A DNA stretch of 64,000 nucleotides from Gelatoporia subvermispora B (taxonomy: Eukaryota; Basidiomycota; Agaricomycetes; Polyporales; Gelatoporiaceae), in the NCBI GenBank assembly GCA_000320605.2, contig KB445791.1:2289057-2353056 (forward strand). The letters run 5' to 3'. Of the stretch, positions 10,795 through 19,497 are shown in pieces. The notes beneath the pieces are model-generated. The model saw only the letters and a list, made by a program, of their open reading frames with translations. It ran no database searches and was not told where the DNA came from. The position numbers and the translations under genes were made by a program. Numbering within the stretch: position 1 is the stretch's first letter; each line of letters begins with the position of its first letter.

Positions 10795-11643
10795 TCAGCT
10801 AGAGCTGACAGAGGTTGATGCATTCGTTCGGCGCATGATGTATATTCTGTGAAGTACGTTGGGAGCATGTATACCCGTCTTTCCCTGTCCAGAAGGCGCT
10901 TCAAGGTCCTCGACTTTCTCCAGCTTCCAGAATACTCTAGGGTGAATGCTACCCATGTCGTCCTGCACAGGATGCTCCAAAAATCCGAACCTGGTGGACG
11001 AATATGACAATGCTATCCATACGCCACCTGGACGCACGAGAGACGCAAGGTGTAGAGCCAGCAGGCCGACCGGGTGAAGGAACATATCCTCTTTTGTCGA
11101 CAGCACCGAATCATTGACGTAGGAACGCAGTAGAGGATGGAACTCGGTATCCGTGTCCTGAAGAGGGATGTCGTCAGCACAGGAGATGGCATCCGAAGTG
11201 CTCTTGTCGATGACGATGTCAAAGGCGCCCTCTACTGTCGCTGGAAGACCCGCCGCATCGTCCTCAGCTAATGCAAGCAAATCATTCCACTTGAGCGCGT
11301 CTGCCCGGACCCACCGCATCCTTGCATGATCCATCCTGCGTTCTCGCTCTATTTCTTGTCCTCTTTGGACAGAAACCTCGGAAAAATCCATGTTCACAAT
11401 GAGGCTTGCGTCAATGTCGTCCCCGAAGACATGCTGATATTTCTCCAGAATGAGCTCGGACAGAGTCGACGACCCAGCACCGACGTGCAGGAGGCGCGGA
11501 CCTTGGGTAAGTTTTGTAGTGGACCGCAAACAAGTCTCCAGGTGTGGCAAGACGGAGTCGGAACCATCCCCAAGCCATTCAAAATGTTTCTCGTGTTTGA
11601 AACGGTCATTCCAGTACGACGCTGATTGATACTGTGGTGGCAT
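10795..11643 (-). CDS. SAM-dependent methyltransferase (METTL13/EFM-like)
   Basis: A single open frame encodes 282 aa from ATG 11643 (MPPQYQSASYWNDRF). The Rossmann-fold motif I is LLHVGAGSSTLSELI, motif II includes NMDFSEV, and the DIVIDKSTSDAI segment corresponds to motif IV. Together with a post-motif VRPGGVWIALSYSS, this matches the methyltransferase group that includes eEF1A lysine methyltransferases. The frame stays open upstream to 11985. ATG 11760 would add 39 residues that are Arg/Ser-rich and lack acids (starts MFCLSLARPLSRRVSS), which looks like a mitochondrial presequence. Which start is used decides location. The gene is divergent from the F-box gene at 12010. Confidence 0.85.
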   Translation of the reverse strand: MPPQYQSASYWNDRFKHEKHFEWLGDGSDSVLPHLETCLRSTTKLTQGPRLLHVGAGSSTLSELILEKYQHVFGDDIDASLIVNMDFSEVSVQRGQEIERERRMDHARMRWVRADALKWNDLLALAEDDAAGLPATVEGAFDIVIDKSTSDAISCADDIPLQDTDTEFHPLLRSYVNDSVLSTKEDMFLHPVGLLALHLASLVRPGGVWIALSYSSTRFGFLEHPVQDDMGSIHPRVFWKLEKVEDLEAPSGQGKTGIHAPNVLHRIYIMRRTNASTSVSSS

Positions 11644-12009
11644 GACAATGTTACGAGCTAGGATGCAGGAGATTGTTTTCGCGGACTTGATTGAGACACG
11701 AAGTGTAAGGGAGGAGGAAACACGTCGAGACAAGGGCCTGGCGAGTGAAAGACAAAACATATCAAGACTTGCAGCGCTCGCCGCGCAGGGGCCATTGATT
11801 AAGCCCACGTGGGCGCGTGCCTGTGCCTGGCTGCCCCTCTGCTGCCGCCGACTCGAACAGACTCTCGTTGACACGTCGCTGCAGCCTCGGTTGCGCACAA
11901 CACAATGAATCATTGTCAGCGTCCAACACAGGTCTTCAATAAATGATTTTGACGGTCCGTCGGATATCGCACGCACTGCTTGCAATTTACTCTCTTCTCT
12001 ACGACCACC

Positions 12010-13689
12010 ATGAAGCTGAGCGACCTCAGTGGCGACGTCTTGGATCGTATCATGGTCAACCTGCCTGACTACTCGACATTGGGCAACCTTTTGCTCAGCT
12101 CAAAGCAAATTGGAGATGTCTACAAGAGACACCCAAAGTCCATCAAACGTGCCATCGCAAAGAACATAGCGGGGCCAGCATGGCCAACTGCATTAAGAGT
12201 TGCATTTGCCTCCTCTTTAGACCTCGAGTCCATACCTGGAGAAGATGACATACGCGAGGGTGATATTGATATCAGGATGCAGGGCAAGCAGATGCAAAAA
12301 CAGGCTCAGAAAGTAAAGGCTTTGGAAGATCTGTACAGTTGGAGGTGAATTGTGCGGTTCCTCACATTTCCTGCGTCGTTCCTGAGAAGCGAGTCCAGGC
12401 ATAAAGATAGAACATCCCCCACTAGCAGATTATCCCCCGAGGAATCCTTCCGTTTCCGCCGAGCACTCTATCGTTTTTGGCTCTATGTCTTGACGATGCG
12501 CCAGTATGAACTTTCTTTCGAAGGCTCGGAGTTCGCTGAGGAATGCGTCGCTTTCCTGAATTCCTTCGCTTCCGATGAACTGTACGAGCTCAGTAGCGTT
12601 GCGTCGTTCCTCAAGGAGACCATCGAGTGGATCATGAGGGCGGACCACGCACACCAGCTCCCCGATTTTAATGGCACGTACGATGTCGCTTCAAAATCAT
12701 TATAATTTGTGACCACGATGTACAGCACTGGAGGAGAGTCGGCTTATGTTCGCGAGTGAACCAGAGACCATCGCATTTGGTTTTGAGGCATGCGTTCTTG
12801 AGGCCGACGTCGAGATCACCTCAGATGATCTGGCTGAAGATTTCTTTGACCGTAATCTCGACCATGTGTGGGAAGATCGCAATATCGACCAGGAGACTCG
12901 CGAGAAGAAAATAAGTTCATCAATCCTTAATTCTGTTGTCGGCGCGCAAGATAAATGTAGGATGTTTTGACTACCTTCGATATACTCCCTACTTATCGAC
13001 CAAACTCCACAAGGCGCCCGTTGCGATGTGCAAAAGGGCACATCTCTCTGGGGCTCCACGAGTATGTCGGCATCGCCGAATGAGCTGTCGCCACGTTAGG
13101 CTGATGGATACCTTGCAGACTGGCCTCTTCTCAAGGGGTGCCTCAACCCACGCGAAATGTGCAATCTCCTTGATGCCTTATTGCCACGTAATCCAGAAGA
13201 AACGACCTGGATAATTGACGATATGAAAGGGGAGATCAGTAAATTCGAATACAAAGGCATGATGGAGGAAATGCTCGCGCTCGAGCCCGACCCCTCTGGT
13301 ATATGGTCAAAGGATCAGTGGTATTGCCTAGAGTGCGTGCGTGAGCTCTTCCGTCAAAGGTTCAGGAAGTGGTTACTTGAGCGGAAGAGGAAGAGTGAGT
13401 TCCCATGTCGTGGAAACCCGCTTCTTGCATTCTGACCGCTACCTCGGATAAGGAAACCCAACGTTACAACAGAACGACTGTTGGTATGTGATCGCCCGCA
13501 AACCTTCCCCACATGGTGACTGACTGGACTGTGTGCTAGGTATGGTTACAATTGTATCACGCAAACGAAGGTAGCTAGACATGCCAAGAAATTGAATGTG
13601 AGAACCCACGCTCAGTATTCCTGTACGCTATGTTATTGATTCTCTCGCAGCACCTTTGTATACCAACTCGAGGTCATGCACCTTCATGA
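12010..13689 (+). CDS. F-box-like protein with C-terminal zinc-binding motifs
   Basis: Eight exons: 12010-12344, 12429-12677, 12739-12956, 13014-13061, 13119-13394, 13453-13483, 13540-13597 and 13651-13689. All phases close; the acceptor at 12738 is weak and was chosen because it is the only one keeping frame. The N-terminus (LSGDVLDRIMVNLPDYSTL) is F-box-like, suggesting an SCF ubiquitin-ligase adaptor. Two spaced pairs, CARC (about residue 270) and CLEC (about 340), look like a metal site. The C-terminus has CWYGYNC followed by HAKKLNH, resembling a PBZ poly(ADP-ribose)-binding finger. I recognise this as a basidiomycete-type hypothetical family without an assigned function. Confidence 0.8.
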
Positions 13690-13847
13690 ATGTGACAATG
13701 TATACCATTTTCGTACAACTGGAATACATGACAAGTCTACTATTATCTATTTCTATCCATCGCATATGTATGGGTCTCTTTCCACTTAATTCAGATGACA
13801 TGAGGGGCGTGATAACGCTTGATCAGTGCGATGACGGGACAGCGTAA

Positions 13848-15053
13848 CTACAGCAAGTCGAAGACATTTCGTTCCGACGTAGGGGTACGCTCGTAGTACC
13901 AGATGCCCTCCGTGGTGGAACACGTTGACTCGGTCGTCGAGTCCAAACCTTTCAACTGCCCGAATTGTTCCTGAAAATGTGAGGATAAATAAGAGCTCTG
14001 CGCGGAGTTTCACACGAAGGGACACTTACAGTGCCTAGAACATGATTGAAATACCAGACTTCTTGTAGGATAGTACCATTCTTTCCGCCGCAGCCAAGAT
14101 ATGGGATGGATCCGGTCTGAGCTTTCAAAGCGGTCTGCAGTTGGTCGAGCGTATAGGTCGTCTTGTTGGAAGGTGAGATCCCAGAACTGCGCATATGAAG
14201 TCGGTTTCCAAATTGCCATGAGAGTAAAGAGGACTAACGCAGCGAGCATATTATAAGTGGGGTACTTTTGGAAAGCACGCACTACGGCGAGATAGAAATC
14301 AACGACATCCTGGTGCTTCTTGTAATCCGGACCATAGCATGCGATATCGAATGTCGATGTGCAGGTCGCATGCTTCGAGAACTGAAGAATGGGCATCAAG
14401 AATTTCTGAAGCAAAAGGACCAAAGTTTCCGTCTACCTCGTGTGCCCAAAAGTCTCGATTTGGCGCACCCTGGTTGATCCAATACTTGTTCACTGTACGA
14501 ATAGTCAGTGCAGCGCGCGACACGCGAATTACATTGCTGCATACTGTAGTCGAGCAGATCGGGCCGTCCAAACTCCTGGATGAAGGTGTCAACTCCTGGA
14601 CCCTTGTAAGGCGGGATCGTCGTTCCATCCGGTAAGACAGCAGGCGACGGGTCAGGATCGAATTGCCTAGAGAAGTCACAGTACTGATCGAAGGACCTGC
14701 CGGTAGATCCAATTCATTATATGGTGAAAGCTTGATTTGCACGTATCATTCTCGTACCCGTCGCAATTGTCCGGCCACAGACCATGAATTCCCCAACTGC
14801 CCTTCGGTAGCAGTTGCCCCTCGTGCTCGAGGCCCGTGTAGGTGTCCCAGAACTGTGTTTGCAAGACCAGTCCACCAGGTGTAGGGGAACAGCATGTATC
14901 TGCGATCGCTGTGGTGTTCTCACATGAATACACCAGCGGCTGGCTGACGCAAGCTGAGATGTTCGGGAAGGTAGTAGGCGGCGAAAGCAGGTTCTGTAGA
15001 CTCGCGCTAGCCTGCGCGGCAAAAGCGGCGGTCACGAGCAAAGCAACGACCAT
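13848..15053 (-). CDS. Secreted ribonuclease T2
   Basis: Six exons (15053-14743, 14696-14533, 14492-14437, 14381-14239, 14186-14030, 13970-13848) encode 317 aa. Residues 1-18 form a signal peptide (MVVALLVTAAFAAQASAS). CAS I is GSWGIHGLWPDNCDG with the catalytic His near residue 90. CAS II spans an intron and reads FWAHE then FSKHATC, keeping catalytic Glu and His but with Ala where many T2 enzymes have Gly. Many paired cysteines and N-glycosylation sequons fit secretion. The enzyme cleaves single-stranded RNA with little base preference. ATG 15053 was chosen because the upstream ATG at 15089 sits only about 20 nt after the TATA box. Confidence 0.93.
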
Positions 15054-15780
15054 GTCTCCTCGGGACCAACAGCGGTGGTGTATGTGCATCGTTGCATCGT
15101 CCGAGGCTTTATATTCATGGCTCGGCAAAGAATCCTGGCTATCGGGCAGGCGAGGCGTCGATGCCCAGCGTGCAGCGTTGATGCGCCGGAAGCATGCGCA
15201 TCGTCGTTAAAAATGTCTTCGACCTCATGGGCTCGTGCGTTTCATTAGCCCGACGGCACGCGGTCCACAAAAGTGGTGACGGCATGACTCCGCCACGACA
15301 AGTACGGGAAAGAATGTGCAGATGTAGTGTACGAGTCGGTGCACATGCGCAGGGCCGAAGGGCAGTCAAGTCAGATGTCATCGTACCTCTCCGGGGTTCG
15401 CCCCGACGTCCAGAGCCGCATGAGCCGCGGCCCGTGTCTCTTCGCTTCGAGCTCGTGCGGTCGTTCGACGATGTCTGCGTTCAGTCCGGAAGAAATCACT
15501 GCACAGTACAGTGCGGTTGATTGTGCTTCTTCAAACCCATTAGATCTCGGCAACATTAGCGACTGTTTCGCGGGCAATAATTCGTTCCGTCTTTTGATCA
15601 GGGTAAGGCTATACATTCGCGAACGTGCAAACTTCAGGCCAAAACCGTATGCGTCTGCCACGGATCCAGAACCGGTGTTTCCTAATCATACAGCACGTCT
15701 CTCTTCCACGTTTCCATGACCAACGATATCCTAATCGTACAGAACGTTGCTCGAAGCACGCCGTTCCAGGTTGTTCCTTT
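15054..15780. other. Upstream region of RNase T2
   Basis: A 727-nt region between two minus-strand genes. Apart from the TATA box at 15107-15113 I see no gene. Plus-strand frames at 15194-15520 and 15327-15719 lack domain signatures and normal splice sites. Confidence 0.5.
15107..15113 (-). promoter_or_regulatory. TATA box of the RNase T2 gene
   Basis: TATAAAG on the minus strand, 54 nt upstream of ATG 15053. The spacing supports that start over the ATG at 15089. Confidence 0.55.
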
Positions 15781-16488
15781 CTACTGCCTGTCCCATTTCT
15801 TGTGCAATTTCATCACCCTCATTTCCTGCGACACTGCTGCCTCGTCCAGAAACTTCTTGGCCAAGGTCGTCGTACTTGCTGCCTTTAGCTCGTCAGACTG
15901 CAAAAAGTCCGGGTTCGTCCACTCGTGCACCGCCAGATACTTCGGCGGCGCCTTCTGATCATTCTTTCCCTCTACTCCTATTTTGCCCCAGTCTTTGAGC
16001 ACAAACCGTCGGCTCCTCAACCAGCCTGGAGACTTGGACACCATCGGGATGTGTTCCTCGTAATACCACTTGTTCAGCCCCTCCTCATCCTCCGGTTTCA
16101 CGTCGATCGAGAAGAACATGGTATACGGAGCTGGAATGTTCGGGTCGAAGAGGGAAGATGGAGGGTAAGCAGGGTGTCCTTCAAACACTTCGTATGTTCT
16201 GCGGTCCAGCCTCTTGATGCGACTCTGGAGATTCTTCTCGCGATCGCTCCTCGTTTGCGCAAGCGTCGAATACGGGGGTGTTTGTGTCGCCTCGAAGGAT
16301 TCTATATCGTAGGATGCACCCCACTTGGGACTCGAACCATCGACGGCTTCCCAGCGCATCCAGCTGAGAAAGGCGGGAACCGCGACGCGGAGAGGAATAT
16401 GCTCGTTGTCGTACCAGTCGTGGAACTCGGCTTCCGACACGAGCTCTCCGGGTTCAGAGAACACAAGCAAGAATCCAGGGGGAGCCAT
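15781..16488 (-). CDS. EthD-like dimeric alpha-beta barrel protein (two repeats)
   Basis: An intronless gene of 235 aa starting at ATG 16488 (MAPPGFLLVFSEPGE). Two halves each carry an EthD-type helix-strand motif: EFHDWYDNEHIPLRV near residue 22 and LNKWYYEEHIPMVSK near 143. This is therefore an internal duplication of the ferredoxin-like fold, so one chain could form the barrel that single-domain EthD proteins make as dimers. Members of this family are linked to small-molecule oxidation or unknown roles in fungi. No catalytic assignment is possible. A TATATAA at 16574-16580 lies 86 nt upstream. Absence of introns is unusual in this window. Confidence 0.8.
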   Translation of the reverse strand: MAPPGFLLVFSEPGELVSEAEFHDWYDNEHIPLRVAVPAFLSWMRWEAVDGSSPKWGASYDIESFEATQTPPYSTLAQTRSDREKNLQSRIKRLDRRTYEVFEGHPAYPPSSLFDPNIPAPYTMFFSIDVKPEDEEGLNKWYYEEHIPMVSKSPGWLRSRRFVLKDWGKIGVEGKNDQKAPPKYLAVHEWTNPDFLQSDELKAASTTTLAKKFLDEAAVSQEMRVMKLHKKWDRQ

Positions 16489-16573
16489 GACTCGTGCAAC
16501 TGTGGGAGGGAGACTAGGCAGTGCTCGCGCGATGCGCTGTTTGGGTTTACTTCTGTGGTCAGAAAGCTCCTCA

Positions 16574-16580
16574 TTATATA
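16574..16580 (-). promoter_or_regulatory. TATA box of the EthD-like gene
   Basis: TATATAA on the minus strand 86 nt upstream of ATG 16488, a usual spacing for a short fungal 5' UTR. Confidence 0.5.
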
Positions 16581-17115
16581 GGCCACTCCTACGGTAGCTG
16601 AATATAGCTGCTTGGTCATCCCCACTCCCACATCGAGTTCCGTGTATTCTTAGTACGTTCACACTTCCCCGCGTCGTTCGAGTCTCATCCTATCTCATCT
16701 CCGAATATGAGCTTGCTTATCTGCTATGAGCGATATCGCATGCTAGAAGTTGGAGACAGCGCTATTCGATCGCCCTGTGGAGCATCATAGCAATAGGTTC
16801 GGTGACACATGAATAAGGTTCCGTTCGGCTACATTATAATCACAGAGGGTCCAGTATCGTAACATTACAGAGCGACGGACATGACAGGACTCGAGACCAT
16901 GCGACTAGTCCATAGACTTGCAAATCATAGCCGAGAGTATGGTTACAGAGAACACGATCGCACCAAAGTCCAACAATAGCTTGACGGGAAACCGGATACG
17001 ACGAGCTGCAGGACAGACGGTCATGATAGAGGCCGACTATTCTAGGACCACAGCCGACTGGAGTTGACTGTGCAAACAGCGAGTTTCCGAGGTCTTTGAG
17101 AGTCTTCTGTACTTC
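16581..17115. other. Intergenic, 3' of DMC1
   Basis: About 530 nt between the EthD-like promoter and the DMC1 stop codon. No open frame of note and no repeat seen. Confidence 0.5.
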
Positions 17116-19139
17116 CTAAACGTCAGCCCAACCGCCTTCGTCGAGCTTATAGCTGGCTTCGCTCTCTGGCCGGTCTGGGCTGTCAACAAGTTTTGCAACA
17201 CGTTCTTCAGCACGACCTAGTCAAGTTCATCCCATGACAGAATGCTGTCAGTAACGGGGTCCAATGTACGAAGACGACGATCATGATTGAATGATTCCTC
17301 AAACAAGGACCGACCTTTCCGGAGGAAGATCCTGGTTGCGGATGCATGGGACAGTATGTGGCCTCCTATGGGTTTGAGCGCCCCTCCTGCAACAAAAGTC
17401 ATAGTAGCTCCAGGATCGGCTATGTGAAAATAAAGGTTGCGTGTCAAGTACCGAACGTCCAGGATGGTTAAAGCCTCTTACACTGTACTTGATTCGTCAG
17501 TAGGATGACGATCTGGAAATCAGTTAGGTCATGTGGACAACGCCGGCTCGAGACAAACGGCCCCAACATTGTATTCCTCGGACAATTTACTTAGCTTCGA
17601 CAGCATCTGAAAACGTTTGTCAGCATATCCGTGTTATATTCACGGTCTACAGCTGAAGACTAACTTGAGCAAGCTGACAGAATCGCGAATGTTGTCAATT
17701 GAGCAGCCCGGTAGTGGAACAGTACAGGACGCACTTTCTGCTGCCTCTCACTGAGTTCTCCTCTTCCGGAATAGTCTGTCCGGAACAGCGCCATGATGCT
17801 ATCGACGATCTGTAACGCACGCATTCAGCGATTGGGCTTTCTATGCGTCATCGATTATTTGGTCACCAGAAGTCTGAAATCCTTGTCTTCTGCGAAGCGT
17901 ATGGAACATTCGTTGATTAATTCCATCTACGGCGCCATTTTAGCGTGAGCGGCATAAAGCGATCGGAACAAGGCATAGTGGACCTGATGCTCGCTATTCC
18001 ACGCGCGTGCTTACAAGGTCCTGTCAGTATAAATCCTCGCCCAGGAAACCTCGTGGCTTACCGTAGAGGATATTCTCCAAGGCCATATCACCGTTAACTC
18101 CAAAGCGTTCAGCAATTGCTCTGATACGATCTGGACGAAATGTCCCTTCCGTGTCTATATATGCGACCTACAGAGTCTGGTCAGTAGCTTGACATACCAA
18201 TCGTCGAACATGCATATAGTCACCTTCCCAGATGCACCTCCCATGTCTGGTGGGAGCTGCGTGACAACACTCATGGTATGGGCCAGTTGAGTCTTGCCCG
18301 TTCGAAACTCGCCATACACTGATTATAATCAATCGATCAGGATGTGTTTCGTTGCGGAATATCGTCACCTTCTGTGATTGACTGCGACATGATGCCACCT
18401 GCATGGTGGTCGAAATAAGTATGATAAAGTGCGAGGGGTATGAGACATCCGTTCTTACCACCGAGAATAGTGTCGACGGCTTTGCTGCCAGTGCTGATTA
18501 GGAGGACTCGTTTCCGCTTGTCTTGGACCTCAAGCCCGGTGGCGAAAGACGATCCCTGCCGAAGGTTAGGAGCGCATATATGCAGGCAACACATATGAGT
18601 TTACCAAGATTTTATGTGCTGCTTCCTAAAACACCAGTCAGCATGAGATCCAAAGCAGAATTGAATGGCAGGTCTTGCCTTGATCTTCTCAACCTTAGCT
18701 TCAGACATCCCCTTGATCTTGAGCATTTGTCTGCGAGTCGTCATATTCACGCCAGAGACAGTGTTGATAGCAGCCGCCTGCGACAACGTGAGTCGAAGTT
18801 CGAGTGGTAGACTCAAGGCTACCTTGAGTTTCAATATATCTTGCACGTTGATGCCCTGTCATTGGTGGCGGTAAGAATTGGATAGGGTTATAATCAAACG
18901 CATATATCGAGGACCCGGTGCCGCACAACAGCGAACGGCTTAGAGATGAAATCAGCTTACATGCTGCTGCAGCTCATCGACTGTATCGAAGAATGTGCCC
19001 TACAGAGCGCGGCATATATTAGCCTAGACGTGCAGCATGTTTCTGTACATGGCCAACTTACTTCCTCCACATCGTCCATAGGAGGTGTGCTGGCTCGAGA
19101 TGGTGCCGGACCATCTTTGGAGGCATTTCTACGGACCAT
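17116..19139 (-). CDS. DMC1: Meiotic recombinase Dmc1
   Basis: Seventeen exons give 347 aa with every phase closing: 19139-19062, 18999-18961, 18855-18823, 18777-18679, 18625-18605, 18555-18459, 18398-18369, 18318-18224, 18167-18062, 18009-17984, 17926-17867, 17809-17735, 17673-17665, 17606-17568, 17512-17482, 17419-17315 and 17216-17116. An N-terminal helix-hairpin-helix region ([17 protein letters not shown]) precedes the RecA core. The core has Walker [10 protein letters not shown] (about residue 135), [10 protein letters not shown], Walker [12 protein letters not shown] and loop 2 with [29 protein letters not shown] points to DMC1 rather than RAD51. It forms filaments on single-stranded DNA for interhomolog strand exchange in meiosis. 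Intron 4 starts with GC, and exon 13 is 9 nt long. Confidence 0.96.
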
Positions 19140-19308
19140 TGGTTACAACAGTAGTCCAAAAGCAAGGATAATCGATGAGATGGTTAAAAGTAAGGGCACG
19201 AAACTCGGAGGCTGGCCGCGAGCGAAAGAGGAGACAGACACGGACAAGAGAGCAAGCTCGATCGCGTCGCGAGCGCGGCACGTGAGCGTGACTCGCAACT
19301 CCAAACGG

Positions 19309-19315
19309 AAAAAAA
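19309..19315 (-). terminator. RNA polymerase III T-run terminator
   Basis: Seven T residues on the minus strand, starting three bases after the tRNA discriminator base. Confidence 0.8.
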
Positions 19316-19317
19316 GA

Positions 19318-19400
19318 TGCCAGGACCGTGGATTGAACACGGGACCTCCAGAAAACCAGCTGGCTTCAGTCTGTTGCTCTCCCAGCTGAGCTATCCCGGC
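19318..19400 (-). tRNA. tRNA-Phe (anticodon GAA) with a short intron
   Basis: The 7-bp acceptor stem GCCGGGA/TCCTGGC pairs with one G-T. The D arm GCTC...GAGC and the T arm CCGTG-TTCAATC-CACGG (internal B box) are intact. The anticodon GAA is at 19367-19365 in the loop CTGAAG. About 10 extra bases (ccagctggtt) follow position 37, where eukaryotic nuclear tRNA introns sit. Removing them gives a 73-nt tRNA. The outermost anticodon-stem pair would be A-G, so either the intron boundary or that pair is irregular. A Pol III T-run follows. Confidence 0.92.
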
Positions 19401-19497
19401 GGTGTCGTCGATCCTACTCGTCACCTCGTGTCGCGTCCTAATGACAGGAAGATATTTATTATGCGTGCCCATGCCATGTCTACTTGCCCTCAATGGG

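Larger units (their letters stand above)
19140..19497. other. Intergenic stretch holding a tRNA gene
   Basis: Between the DMC1 start and BDP1 stop. The only feature is the minus-strand tRNA-Phe at 19318-19400 with its T-run. The plus-strand 147-aa open frame crossing it is a shadow. Confidence 0.6.

Noticed and set aside
18946..19389. 147-aa plus-strand frame
   Set aside because: It covers DMC1 exons in antisense and the tRNA-Phe gene, so it cannot be a separate protein gene.
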